A stretch of DNA of 64,000 nt from Algoriphagus resistens (GCF_001442615.1 NZ_LMXN01000008.1:1-64000), one strand, 5' to 3'; positions 19,700 through 29,742 are shown, numbered from the stretch's first letter. The notes: generated from the letters alone by a model not told the origin. Made by a program: numbers and translations.

Positions 19700-20680
19700 A
19701 TGAAAAATATTGCTATTCTAGTTCCGGAACAATCTGTTTTGCAAGCGATTGCGGACCCTCAATATTGTTTTTCAGCGGTCAATGAATTCCTGGTCAAATC
19801 CGGTGGCACTCCTCTTTTTCATGTTGAACTGGTAGGACTGAGCCCAGAGATAAAATTAAATGACAAACGCTATTCGGTATTTCCTGACCAGCTTTTACCA
19901 ACGGCTACCCCACCGGATCTTGTGGTGATTCCCGCCCTTTTCGGAGATATGAAAAAAGCTGTAAAAGCAAATGAAGCCTATATTCCTTGGATAATAACTC
20001 AGTATGCAGTCGGAACAGAAATCGCCTCATTGTGTGTAGGAGCATTTCTACTAGCCGCCACAGGATTACTGAATGGTAAAAAATGTTCTACACACTGGGG
20101 ATTTACAAATCAATTTCGGGAGCTATATCCGGAGGTGGAAATCCAGGACGGGACAATCGTGACCGAAGAAAACGGGATCTATTCCAGTGGCGGGGCTAAT
20201 TCCTATTGGAATTTATTATTGCATCTGGTGGAGAAATATGCCGATCGTGAACTAGCGATTTTGACAGCAAAATATTTCGCAATAGATATAGACAGGGACA
20301 GTCAGACTGCTTTCTCGATGTTCAAAGGTCAGAAATCCCATCAGGATGAGGCAGTCAAAAAAGCGCAGGAGTACATAGAAAAGAAACTGGAAGAACGCAT
20401 TACTGTAGATGTGCTAGCTGATCAGGTGGCCGTAGGAAGAAGAAGTTTTGAGAGAAGATTTAAACGGGTAACTAATAACTCAGTCCTGGAATATATTCAG
20501 CGTGTAAAAGTAGAGGCGGCCAAACGGAGCTTTGAAACTACCATGAAGAACATTGCAGAAGTCATGTTTGATGTCGGCTACTCTGATACGAAAGCATTCC
20601 GTACTACTTTCAAAAAGATCACTGGTCTCACTCCTATTGAATACAGAAATAAATATAATAAGTGGGCGAGGCTGAACTAA
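19700..20680 (+). CDS. GlxA family transcriptional regulator (DJ-1/PfpI plus AraC HTH)
   Basis: The 326-residue regulator has an N-terminal DJ-1/PfpI-like domain (about residues 1-190) with the nucleophile-elbow-like ASLCVGAFLLAATGLLNGK. A C-terminal AraC/XylS double helix-turn-helix follows (about 215-320; RITVDVLADQVAVGRRSFERRFK and FDVGYSDTKAFRTTFKKITGLTP, abbreviated by position). It is divergent from the SRPBCC/VOC operon with a 119-bp spacer, so that operon is the natural candidate target. The signal is unknown. Confidence 0.9.
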   Translation: MKNIAILVPEQSVLQAIADPQYCFSAVNEFLVKSGGTPLFHVELVGLSPEIKLNDKRYSVFPDQLLPTATPPDLVVIPALFGDMKKAVKANEAYIPWIITQYAVGTEIASLCVGAFLLAATGLLNGKKCSTHWGFTNQFRELYPEVEIQDGTIVTEENGIYSSGGANSYWNLLLHLVEKYADRELAILTAKYFAIDIDRDSQTAFSMFKGQKSHQDEAVKKAQEYIEKKLEERITVDVLADQVAVGRRSFERRFKRVTNNSVLEYIQRVKVEAAKRSFETTMKNIAEVMFDVGYSDTKAFRTTFKKITGLTPIEYRNKYNKWARLN

Positions 20681-20931
20681 CCACCCTTTTGAAAAGTATA
20701 GCTTTATCTGCAAGAAATGGAAAGACCGTAGGCCCCCCGCAGATAAAAAATTGCCTCTGCCCATACCCTATAACACCTGTCATTAAATGACCGAGAACAT
20801 ATGCAGCTTATCTCTAAAGTAAATCTCAGTTAACCCCCATGAAATCGAGCATGAGGCAGAACCTCACACACTGAGATGATTATAATGCATGTGAGATTCC
20901 ATATGACCTTTAAAAGACAAATTATAAACAT

Positions 20932-22353
20932 ATGAAATATATACCGTTAATGATAATGGCTTTCCTTGTGGGTATAGCTGAGGCCCATTGCCAGAAGAGA
21001 CCTAACATTGTGCTTTTTATCGCAGATGATCTTGGTGCAATTGATATTCCACTTTATGGGAACCAACTGGTGAAGACACCCAATCTCGATAAGCTAGGCA
21101 GTGAATCACTTACTTTTACAAATGCATTTGCCAGTTCCCCTACCTGCTCTCCTTCCAGAGCATCCATCCATACAGGCATGATGCCATTCAGGAACGGCGC
21201 ACATGCTAACCATACCGGAATAAAGGAAAACATACTGACTCTACCAGCCTATCTAAGGGGTGAAGGGTATAAAGTAGCCATTGCCGGTAAATATCATCTG
21301 GGTCCAATGGAGGCATATCCTTTTGAGATGGTCCATGGTACAAACGTGGCCGAGCCGGGGCATGAAGGAGACGGAGTACTCTGGACGGATCTGATCATGG
21401 ATCCCGTAGACGATTGGCTTTCGGATGCCTCTGAAGAGGCAGACACTCCTTTTATGCTAGTAGTCAATGATCACAGTCCCCATGTATTCTGGCCCGAAAG
21501 CCCTGAATATAATGCTTCTGAGGTGCAGATTCCCACCATCCATATTGATACTGAAGAGACTCGGACAGCCAGGTCAAAATACTATACTGACATCACAAAA
21601 ATGGATAGGAATGTCGGCAGGCTCATGAAAATTCTGGAAACCAGAAATCTTCTTACCAATACTATCTTCATATTCACTAGCGACCAAGGCCCTCAGTGGG
21701 CATTCGGAAAATGGAGTCTGTATGATTATGGAATTCAAGTCCCGCTCCTGGTCAGGTGGCCCGGTGTAATAGAAGAAGGTCGTGATACCGATGCGTTGGT
21801 ATCTTTAGTGGATCTTTTGCCGACAATAATTGCTGCTACCAACGGAAATGTCCCTTCAGAACCAAGCAAGATTGACGGGAAAAGTTTTTTGCCTTTGCTG
21901 CTGGGGAAAACGGATAAACACCGGGAATATATAGTTGCCTCACATACCGGCGATGGTGACATGAATAGATCTCCCATGCGGATGATCCGCACTAAGCGAT
22001 ACAAGTATATCCTCAATATCGCCCCTGAAGTGAAATACACTACACATATGGATAAAGCCCATCCAAATGAAGGTTACTGGAAAACCTGGGTGGAAAAATC
22101 CTACTTAGATGAACATGCAAAAGCTGTCTTGCAACGTTACCATAATCATCCGACGGAGGAACTTTACGATATGTTGGCAGACTCTGATGAAACGAATAAT
22201 CTGGCTTTTAATCCGCTTTATCAAGAAATAGTAAAAGACTTGAAGACGAGGCTGTCTAAGTGGCGGGAAGATCAGGGAGATAGAGAAATCGGCCCATTTG
22301 ATCAAAAGGGAAATAATAGCCTGTCCCCAGGTGGTCCCTATATTTTCAAGTAA
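20932..22353 (+). CDS. Secreted type I sulfatase
   Basis: The 473-residue product has a signal peptide (MKYIPLMIMAFLVGIAEAHCQ). The sulfatase motif CSPSRASIHTG starts at Cys72, the residue converted to formylglycine. Metal-site Asp residues are in NIVLFIADDLGAID and TSDQGPQWAFGKW. Its closest relatives are arylsulfatase A-like or heparan/N-sulfoglucosamine-type enzymes; the substrate is not predictable here. No formylglycine-generating enzyme and no SusC/D pair is nearby. The 250 bp upstream contain no recognised gene. Confidence 0.9.
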   Translation: MKYIPLMIMAFLVGIAEAHCQKRPNIVLFIADDLGAIDIPLYGNQLVKTPNLDKLGSESLTFTNAFASSPTCSPSRASIHTGMMPFRNGAHANHTGIKENILTLPAYLRGEGYKVAIAGKYHLGPMEAYPFEMVHGTNVAEPGHEGDGVLWTDLIMDPVDDWLSDASEEADTPFMLVVNDHSPHVFWPESPEYNASEVQIPTIHIDTEETRTARSKYYTDITKMDRNVGRLMKILETRNLLTNTIFIFTSDQGPQWAFGKWSLYDYGIQVPLLVRWPGVIEEGRDTDALVSLVDLLPTIIAATNGNVPSEPSKIDGKSFLPLLLGKTDKHREYIVASHTGDGDMNRSPMRMIRTKRYKYILNIAPEVKYTTHMDKAHPNEGYWKTWVEKSYLDEHAKAVLQRYHNHPTEELYDMLADSDETNNLAFNPLYQEIVKDLKTRLSKWREDQGDREIGPFDQKGNNSLSPGGPYIFK

Positions 22354-22591
22354 GCTTTTTCTCTGAGAACAGGTTTTTCGAACATTTATCTGTTTTGGAT
22401 TGTGCAAACAGAAGCAGGTACTTAGCTGCTCTTATGTATTTATTTACAGGATTTGAATCCAGCGAAAAGACGATCATTTCTGACAGGCTCCGTAGTAGTA
22501 GAAACAGTCTCTGCAGCTATCATGCAGCATAAAGATCATGCTGAGGGAAAATAAGTAGAGACCGGAAATTATTGCATTTATGTGATCACTC

Positions 22592-23497
22592 CTACAAAGT
22601 CAAGCCCAGCGTGTGTATGTGCCAGGCATTGACATCCTTGTGCGGAGCGTAGATGTCATTTTTAGGCTTATGGATCATACCCTCCTTTTTAATAAATGCA
22701 TCAATTGCTTTAAGGGCCTTTTGTCCTGCAGTGTCATTATCCAGCCATGAAAACCCGATGCTGTAGCCACAGTTTTTGATAAACTCTGTTGCCTGTTTCA
22801 TGCAGGAAAGAGAATTCAGAACGATCGTATCATTCGACAGGGATTCTCCCTTTCTTTGGGTTATAACAGATAGAAAATCCATAAATCCCTCAAAGATGTG
22901 TATGCCATCAGGTTGGGTCATTGTGCCTCGAATAAAGCTGAGATATTTGGGGCGGACACATCCTTTGAAATATGGATTGCGCAATTCATAACCCTGTTCT
23001 TCGTTTTGAAAGCCTATGGAAAAATAGGCTTTTTTTCTTTCCGTATGGTAGACCGAAACTTCTTTGACATATTTTTGAGCCACCTTTAGAGGAATCCCAC
23101 GGGACTTCAAATAACGGACAAGCGCAATATGGTGTAATGGCTGAACACTTTTTATAACCAGTTTGGTGTCTTTTTCAGATTTTCCCCTTTTAGGAATAGG
23201 CTCAATCAATGTTGCCCCCCCAACCCTATTGCCCAACCAGCGTAAAGCAGCTGAAACTGTTGAATCCTGTCCGACTGATGCCAGGTATTCACGTACAAAT
23301 TTTATGTTATCACCGCCTTTATCTTCACCGAAGTCATACCAGATATTCTTGGCAATATCAACATGAAGGCTTGCTGTTTTCTCATTCCTGAACGGAGAGA
23401 GATACCATTCCTCCTTTTGAGATGATTTACTGGGTGCAACACCCAGTCTTTCTAATATATCAGATAAGGGTATGCGTCTCGCTTTTTCAATATCCAT
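22592..23497 (-). CDS. Toprim-domain, primase-like protein of mobile-element type
   Basis: The 301-residue product resembles the short DnaG/CHC2-Toprim proteins carried by Bacteroidota mobile elements. The N-terminal part keeps the CHC2 layout (IPLSDILERLG, LSPFRNEKTASLHVDIAKNIWYDFG, about residues 8-60), but the expected Cys/His zinc ligands are replaced (SPFR where CPFH is usual). The C-terminal Toprim core is visible as IHIFEGFMDFL with the catalytic Glu and FSWLDNDTAGQKAL with the DxD pair. No helicase or relaxase is nearby, so it may be a leftover of an element. It probably acts on or near DNA priming. Confidence 0.78.
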   Translation of the reverse strand: MDIEKARRIPLSDILERLGVAPSKSSQKEEWYLSPFRNEKTASLHVDIAKNIWYDFGEDKGGDNIKFVREYLASVGQDSTVSAALRWLGNRVGGATLIEPIPKRGKSEKDTKLVIKSVQPLHHIALVRYLKSRGIPLKVAQKYVKEVSVYHTERKKAYFSIGFQNEEQGYELRNPYFKGCVRPKYLSFIRGTMTQPDGIHIFEGFMDFLSVITQRKGESLSNDTIVLNSLSCMKQATEFIKNCGYSIGFSWLDNDTAGQKALKAIDAFIKKEGMIHKPKNDIYAPHKDVNAWHIHTLGLTL

Positions 23498-23969
23498 TTT
23501 GGACGATCCTTTAAAAATGATTGTTTGAAGATAAAAGAATGGGAGGACTTTCCCGATTTTCGTCGAATAAGTCTACTGTTGGGCTATTAAAGCAAGTTCC
23601 AACTGCTGTAGCGGATGTCACGGCGATAGTAGCATCATAATCCCAAGTAATCTATTGCCCTTAACTCATCGAGGATATTAACTAAGCTTAAAATCGGTAA
23701 AATAGCTTTTAGTTTTATTTCGGTAAAGTTATACCTTCTACTACCTTAAGTTAGAAAAGTAGGTTTAGGATAAGTGAAGTAAGTAGCCTTTTGATATTTT
23801 TGCTTTATACTTTTGGTTCCTTGTCTTGTGTTTTAGGTCTTCCTCCTTACCTCCCGCCCAGCCAATTAAATAAATCCATGTCCATCAACTAGGAAATAGA
23901 AATAATAGAATTACTTTCAGCCACAAAAATTTAGTTTTTCCATAGTATAGTTTACAATTGATCCGTTAT
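23498..23969. other. Gene-poor interval with short coding-like remnants
   Basis: No full gene is visible. On the minus strand, 23511-23651 is an uninterrupted 46-codon frame with no start (ends ENRESPPILLSSNNHF). Just upstream on the same strand, a 35-codon frame ends NILDELRAIDYLGL. Both read like 3' scraps of genes linked to the Toprim neighbour, but I recognise neither. The rest is AT-rich spacer before the large type IX cargo gene. Confidence 0.4.
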
Positions 23970-26900
23970 ATGAATGCTGGAAAGCTAATTTCCCTCTATT
24001 TACTTTTTGTTTTTTTGGGACTGTTTCAGGATTTGAAAGCTCAAAATGACTACCGGGTTCCATTCAGACACCGAATTGGCTCATCTGACGTCCCCAATAA
24101 TATTTTTCGGATCCGGGGGGACTTTACCATTATCGGAAACACGAATATGACCTTGAAGAATTACTCTGAGGATATAGGCAATTCGGGGCAGGAGATGATT
24201 TTTGTAGACATTGATGAGGTGCCCAGCACCTTTAATTCCTCTTCTGCCACCCTTTTGTTTTCAGACGAAAATGGCGCAGATCCAAACTGCACCGATATTG
24301 TCTATGCAGGTCTCTATTGGTCCGGAAGAGTGCAGACACCGGGAATGACATTTGAGCTGACGAAAAAAGAGGGGTTTCTGGACCCCGTAACCTTGGATGG
24401 CAAAAAAGACACTGTCGGATCAGGAAACGAATTGGAATACCTTCCCTACAATGTCTACATGTCTGTAATGTTTGACTCGGAAAACAAACCCGTTCCGCAG
24501 TATGAGATTGTATCCAAGGATGGCCTAAACTATTACATCATCCGTTTTAATAATGACAAAACCATAGAATACGACATTAACCAATCCGGATGGACCGCTG
24601 TAGAAGATCTCCAGATTGAGGAATCAAATGGGATGGCCACAGCAACCTTTAAGCCTATACATTTCAGCGGTAACGGAATGAACGTCACTCTTTATGGCCT
24701 AATCCGCTCATTATCTCCCGATTATAATGAGTTTATCAACGGAAACAATTCCGTTTTATTGGAAAGTTCGGGTACATATACTCCCGCAGCCTATTACAAT
24801 CAAGAGTTTGACAAAAGGAAATTGAAATTCAAGCCCCCGGGAGCAGCCGATTATCAGGAGATCATCTCCTCGGGAAATGCTATTCTGTTCCCAGACCAGG
24901 AGCTCAAGGACATCTATGTCGGCTATGCTGACGTTACCGATCTGGTCAAAGAATATGGTGCCGGGGCCTATACGGTAGCCGACCTTGCTCTGACTGAGGG
25001 GCTATCTGATGAGGCGGGGATGTTTGGGAATTGGGGACTTATAGTAGTTTACCAAAACTCCAAGATGAACTTCAGGGATGTTACCATTTTTGACGGATAT
25101 ACATACATCGAAGCCTTGAATGGCTTGGCACAAAACGGAGAACTGGAAATCAAAGGCTTTGGAGCGGTTGAGGAAGGTCCAGTAAGTGTGAAGTTGGGAA
25201 TTATGGCTAGTGAAGGTGACAATATTATCGGAGGGGATTATTTGGAAATATTGGATCGGAAAGGCAATTGGAACCGCCTGAGCCACCCTGGAAACAATAC
25301 GGAAAACTTTTTCAACTCTTCTATCTACACGCCAGTCCGGATGAATAATGGGGAATTTGTGGAAAATCAAAGATTCCCAAACTTAAAAAACAACGTGGGA
25401 ATAGATCTCCTCAAATGGGAGGTCCCCAACCCTGACAATTCTCTTATTGCCAACAATCAATCTTCTGCGAAATTCCGCTTTGGTACCAATCAGGATCTTT
25501 TTGCCCTATATCTTTTTGCATTTTCCGTGTCCAGCTACACCCCAAGTATCGAAGCTCACAACAAAATAGAAAGTATCAATGGTGCTCCTTCCGATGACTC
25601 TTCTACCATAAAGCCCGGGCAAGAGGTTACCTTTCAGGTGGATATTAGAAATGTGGGCACGGAGGAAACCGAGCAAAACAAATTAGTGATCCCAGTGCCC
25701 TATAATGCGCTGTTTGTTGATGCGGAAATCATTCCAAATGCCTTCGGAACAGTCATGTTCGATCCCGATCTAGGGGTGGCTGGCTCCATTGTCTGGGATA
25801 TGGGGGACATTCCAATTCCGGACTCCTACAATGACATCATCACCTCATTGAGATATACCCTAAAATTCACGGAAGATTGCTTTGTCCTGGCCAATGACAA
25901 TTGTGAGTCATTGCTTTCTATAAATGGGTCTATCTCTGGAACTGGAAGCATTTCAAAGCAGCGCTTTTCAGGCATTCCATTTATCAAAGGATATAAGGAG
26001 GAAGCCTGTGAAGGCAACGCAATCTATGGCCCCACTGAAATACCTATCACGGGAAAAGCAGAATGGGCAGCAATTCATTGCCCAGATTTTGAGTTATTTA
26101 CAGATTTGAACATAGGAAATATCCCAATATTCTGCCATAGAGATTCACCAACAGACTTAGCCGATCTAATCGCCCCTTCTCAGGAAGGGTTTGAAGTATA
26201 CTTCTTTGCAGATGAAACCGGGCGCACTCCCCTGATTAACTACTATGTCAACACCTCTATGGTAGGCACTGAGAAGGTGTGGGTTTCTGAAGGCCCCCAA
26301 GGGAGCTGTACAGGATTGCGAATTCCTTTAGAACTAACTGTAATTCCATCCAGTCCGCAACCTGTAACAGATAACTTAAACTATTGCATGGAGGAAAGTT
26401 CAGTTCCTTATGTATTGGAACCGACACCAGGCTATACCCTATTCTATTATAAAGACAATGACCCAGGCACTGGTCCGATGAGCGGAGCTCCAATGATCGA
26501 TTTGTCCACCCCAAAACAGTATTCTATTTGGGTGAGTCAACTGAAAGAGGGAGAATGCGAAAGTCCCAGAAAAGAAGTTTCATTTTACATCGAAGACTGC
26601 AGCCTTCGTCCGCAAATAGAACTATCCATCACTTCCAATGTAGAAAAATTCACTAAGGAAGGAGAAGAGGTGGTCTTCACAATTACTGTCAAAAACTCTG
26701 GAAAGAATGCTCTTTTTAATGTGTATGTGAATGAATCGCTCTATAACGGGAATTGGCAAATTCCAGAACTGGATCCGCAGGAGGAGCAATCTTTTCAGGT
26801 AAGACACTCCATTTCTACATGGGACTTGGCAAATACACTAGTCTGGGTATCCTCGCAAGCTGGGGGAAACGACTTGCAGGGATCATTGGTTACCGACAAT

Positions 26901-28220
26901 GATGCCAAGGAAATCTCCGGAGGCTCCTTTGCGCCGGGATTTTTGGACTATTCTCTTAACATTAAGGAAGCCTCCTGCGAATTGGGTGGAAGTGGAAAGG
27001 GATGGATTACCCTTTCCTGGACTCAAGAACAGGGTGGATCATACATTCTCACTGATTCGGAAACAGGAGAAATTGAACAGGTAGCAACCTTCCTTCCCCA
27101 AACCCAATTGATTATTGAAGCACCTGCAGGAACTTATTCTTTGGAGCTTTTAGACAGGGATGAAAATAGCTATCAAATAAGTTTAGTAACCATAGAAGAC
27201 AAAGACGAAGTACAATTTGACATACCCGGGACTGTAATAGCCTGCGCGGAATACATGTGGCTTCCGCAAACAGGTCCCGACATTAGTTTATCTCTAACAG
27301 CTCCAGACGGTAGCAGTGTGACACGTGGTGCGGACGGAAGTTTTTCATTGGTTCAAACCGGAACTTATTCTGTCAGGGGGACGAATGGGAACTCTGGTTT
27401 TTGTCCTGCGGTAAAAACTTTTGAGGCAGAAATCACCCAACCTTACGAAGTTGAAATTGACCTACGCCCCTTCTGCAGCGATGACAGCTCAACGACTGTG
27501 GATTTGGTAGAGAGCACCGATGGATTAACTATCCATTGGTACAAGAAGGGATCCGATGAATATGAAAACCTGGCCCTTTTCGAAAATAACCGACAATTGA
27601 TCGTGTCAGAAGAGGGGCACTACCAAGTAACCCTGAGCGATACAGAGGGCTGCTTGATTGGCAGGGCAGATTTTGAGGTACGTCAATCTTTCACCGATCC
27701 CCCAGTATTAAACAGCTTATATTCCTATTGCCCGGAAAAAAATGAACGAGTGGAAATTGAAGCCGGAGTGAGGTTTATAGAAGTAAGCTGGATGCTAAAT
27801 GGCAAAGAGGTGGGCTATGACCCGGTTTTTATTCCACAAGAAGCTGGTCACTATCAATTGGAAGCTAAAGATATATTGGGATGTTCCTTCTTTTCAGAGT
27901 TTGAAGTAGAGGAGAAATGTGAGCCGGAATTGAGATTTCCAAATGCCATCTGGCTCAATGATCCGAATAGATTATTCGAAATCTACCCTGACAACCTAGT
28001 GGATGAAATTGAATTAAAGATATTCAACCGATGGGGACAATTGATATACCATTGTGAAGATAAAGCTCCTGGAAATGAAGTCAAATCCAGCTGTGTATGG
28101 GACGGAACCTATAATGGAGCTAAGGTACCTAATGGAAGCTATGGCGCTATTATCCATGTCAAAAGCTATCAGCTGAACTTGACACGGGCTATTAGAACTT
28201 CTATCATGGTATTCGACTAG
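23970..28220 (+). CDS. Giant secreted protein with T9SS type B (CHU_C) sorting domain
   Basis: The 1416-residue secreted protein has a signal peptide ending LKAQ. I use the ATG at 23970 because the alternative TTG at 23958 adds only four residues. An N-terminal region of about 550 residues resembles surface proteins with DUF11-like repeats (VTFQVDIRNVGTEETEQNK and VVFTITVKNSGKNAL, near residues 560 and 900). Several Ig-like/PKD-like repeats with Cys pairs follow. The last about 95 residues form the gliding-motility-associated C-terminal domain: EIYPDNLVDEIELKIFNRWG, then VWDGTYNGAKVPNGSYG. That domain targets the protein through type IX secretion to the cell surface. Likely role: adhesion or surface structure. 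Confidence 0.88.
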   Translation: MNAGKLISLYLLFVFLGLFQDLKAQNDYRVPFRHRIGSSDVPNNIFRIRGDFTIIGNTNMTLKNYSEDIGNSGQEMIFVDIDEVPSTFNSSSATLLFSDENGADPNCTDIVYAGLYWSGRVQTPGMTFELTKKEGFLDPVTLDGKKDTVGSGNELEYLPYNVYMSVMFDSENKPVPQYEIVSKDGLNYYIIRFNNDKTIEYDINQSGWTAVEDLQIEESNGMATATFKPIHFSGNGMNVTLYGLIRSLSPDYNEFINGNNSVLLESSGTYTPAAYYNQEFDKRKLKFKPPGAADYQEIISSGNAILFPDQELKDIYVGYADVTDLVKEYGAGAYTVADLALTEGLSDEAGMFGNWGLIVVYQNSKMNFRDVTIFDGYTYIEALNGLAQNGELEIKGFGAVEEGPVSVKLGIMASEGDNIIGGDYLEILDRKGNWNRLSHPGNNTENFFNSSIYTPVRMNNGEFVENQRFPNLKNNVGIDLLKWEVPNPDNSLIANNQSSAKFRFGTNQDLFALYLFAFSVSSYTPSIEAHNKIESINGAPSDDSSTIKPGQEVTFQVDIRNVGTEETEQNKLVIPVPYNALFVDAEIIPNAFGTVMFDPDLGVAGSIVWDMGDIPIPDSYNDIITSLRYTLKFTEDCFVLANDNCESLLSINGSISGTGSISKQRFSGIPFIKGYKEEACEGNAIYGPTEIPITGKAEWAAIHCPDFELFTDLNIGNIPIFCHRDSPTDLADLIAPSQEGFEVYFFADETGRTPLINYYVNTSMVGTEKVWVSEGPQGSCTGLRIPLELTVIPSSPQPVTDNLNYCMEESSVPYVLEPTPGYTLFYYKDNDPGTGPMSGAPMIDLSTPKQYSIWVSQLKEGECESPRKEVSFYIEDCSLRPQIELSITSNVEKFTKEGEEVVFTITVKNSGKNALFNVYVNESLYNGNWQIPELDPQEEQSFQVRHSISTWDLANTLVWVSSQAGGNDLQGSLVTDNDAKEISGGSFAPGFLDYSLNIKEASCELGGSGKGWITLSWTQEQGGSYILTDSETGEIEQVATFLPQTQLIIEAPAGTYSLELLDRDENSYQISLVTIEDKDEVQFDIPGTVIACAEYMWLPQTGPDISLSLTAPDGSSVTRGADGSFSLVQTGTYSVRGTNGNSGFCPAVKTFEAEITQPYEVEIDLRPFCSDDSSTTVDLVESTDGLTIHWYKKGSDEYENLALFENNRQLIVSEEGHYQVTLSDTEGCLIGRADFEVRQSFTDPPVLNSLYSYCPEKNERVEIEAGVRFIEVSWMLNGKEVGYDPVFIPQEAGHYQLEAKDILGCSFFSEFEVEEKCEPELRFPNAIWLNDPNRLFEIYPDNLVDEIELKIFNRWGQLIYHCEDKAPGNEVKSSCVWDGTYNGAKVPNGSYGAIIHVKSYQLNLTRAIRTSIMVFD

Positions 28221-28249
28221 TGCTTATTTCAGCAAACTGATTGCTGTAT

Positions 28250-28640
28250 ATCGCGATCGAATTGTCTCCTCCCCTAGTAGCACCGCAATACCTATTACGA
28301 TTGTGATTTACTTTTATAACAGTAAATCGAGAGACAAAAATTAACTCATAAATGCCAGTAAATAGAATATATCCCACACGAAAAAAAAAAAACTCCTTCT
28401 GGCTTTTGAAACCTATAGCCAATTCTTAGTGGAATCAAAGCAGAAAAAACCACTTTATCGATTGTTTCAAATGTTTCCGAATCAAAAGCTTTACTTCTAT
28501 CTTAGTAAGAAGTAACTCCCATACCCAATTCTAGATGGTTTGACTTACCATTAAATGCTGATATCTCTAAGGGTACTGCTGGGAGCCATGTTGTTTTAGA
28601 ACTTGATCTGTGAAGCCACATCGAATATTGTTCTATTGAT
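28250..28640 (-). pseudogene. Remnant of an outer-membrane protein gene
   Basis: Read on the minus strand, this stretch shows barrel-like sequence: TTWLPAVPLEISAFNGKSNHLELGMGV (about 28600-28515), an in-frame stop, DRSKAFDSETFETIDKVVFSALIPLRIGYRFQKPEG, then FFFRVGY. The last segment is in another frame because of a 12-base homopolymer at 28381-28392. The pattern (LEIG.GV, IPLRIGYRFQ, FFFRVGY) is that of small Bacteroidota outer-membrane proteins. There is no start, one stop and one frameshift, so the gene is dead. It lies directly downstream of the truncated Fic gene. Excerpts are given as approximate positions. Confidence 0.62.
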
Positions 28641-28647
28641 AAATTGC

Positions 28648-29550
28648 CTACTGAAAGTAGTTTTTAACCCCAAGCTCATTTTGTTCGATAAATATTTGTT
28701 TAAAGGCCGAAAGGTTATTTTGCTCATAAAATAAAAGCATTGCCTTTTTATAATCCAAAGAGTCAACGCTACGGTATGAAAGTGGGCAGGCATCGTAAGC
28801 TATGAGGAGGGCGTTGCTGACCATAAGACCGGTACGTTTGTTGCCAACCTCTAAGGGCTGGATATAGGAAATAATGGCAACAGCCAGTAAGGCCTTCTCA
28901 AAGCCATTATCCTTGACATTTATAAAATCACACATCGTTTGAAGGCTTTCCCTAATTTGATGGTTGTTATCTAAAGGTCTATAGGCTGTTCCTGTGATGC
29001 CGACAGCTCGCGCGCGGATATTTCCGCTTACGTTCAGGTCTTTGGTTAACAGGATATGTATCTCTTCTAAAAACCGAATATTTATTGTTTTGCCAATGTC
29101 ATTATTGTCCATTAAATAGGTAAGGGCATCCTTATAGTTAAGAAGCATTATGGCTTCTTCTTTTGTTTTGTTGTCGGCCTCCTGTTTTTCCTTAAAAAGC
29201 CGTTCGGTTTCCAGTAGAGAATAAGTGTTACCTTCAATTTGTGATGATTTCCAGCTCAATTCGATTGTCAGTCGCTCAAGCTCTTTTAGGTAAAGGGTTG
29301 GGGGAAGGCTGGCAATATTGGTTTGATATTCCTTTTTGAGGCTTTCAAGAAATTTTTGTTCTTTGGCCGTGAAGATTTCAATGACTTGCAATCTATCAAC
29401 CAATTCATAATTAAAACCTGTGGAAGCTCCACGATCATCGGGTTCAAGGTTGAAATAATCATCAGAGTTAACTGGCGCGAATAATTTGTAAAAAGCAGTT
29501 ACAATATAGGCTATAGACCTACCGGCACCTGTTTTTTGCAGGTAATTAAT
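28648..29550 (-). pseudogene. Fic-domain protein, 5'-truncated, no ATG start
   Basis: The open frame runs from a TAA at 29551-29553 to 28648 (300 codons) without an ATG before the middle of the Fic domain. It begins NYLQKTGAGRSIAYIVT, which looks like the wing of a winged helix whose recognition helices are missing. The alpha-inhibitory-type motif SSQIEGN is present, followed by the core ending IQPLEVGNKRTGL. In canonical Fic enzymes this core is HPFxxGN(G/K)R; here His is Gln and Phe is Leu. A TTG at 29403 could start a shortened product. Palindromes lie immediately upstream at 29555-29628. It is either a pseudogene or a product started at an unusual codon. Confidence 0.65.
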
Positions 29551-29554
29551 TTAA

Positions 29555-29574
29555 TCCTATCATGTGTGATAGGA
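29555..29574. promoter_or_regulatory. Palindromic operator-like site A1
   Basis: TCCTATCA (29555-29562) and TGATAGGA (29567-29574) are perfect 8-base arms around TGTG. The site lies directly upstream of the truncated Fic frame. A second copy is 55 bp away. Confidence 0.55.
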
Positions 29575-29610
29575 AAACCGAATTTTAAACTATCATGAGC
29601 ACTATATAAT

Positions 29611-29628
29611 CCTATCATTCGTGATAGG
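29611..29628. promoter_or_regulatory. Palindromic operator-like site A2
   Basis: CCTATCA and TGATAGG arms surround TTCG; the arms are the same as in site A1. A half site, CTATCATGA, sits between the two at 29590-29598. Confidence 0.55.
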
Positions 29629-29725
29629 CAAAGCATTGAATATTGATAGCCTCCTTTTTCTTTTTGCAGTTTCAACCATCTTGTATAGATGTAAGACATT
29701 ATCATACATTTAATCTATCACTTTG

Positions 29726-29742
29726 TGCACACGATGTGTGCA
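29726..29742. promoter_or_regulatory. Palindrome between the two Fic genes
   Basis: TGCACAC and GTGTGCA are perfect 7-base arms around GAT. It is unrelated in sequence to the flanking palindromes and its binding factor is unknown. Confidence 0.4.

Noticed and set aside
29511..29705. Minus-strand 64-codon frame with ATG upstream of the truncated Fic gene
   Set aside because: Its sequence does not resemble a winged helix and it is built over the two palindromes, so it does not supply the missing Fic N-terminus.
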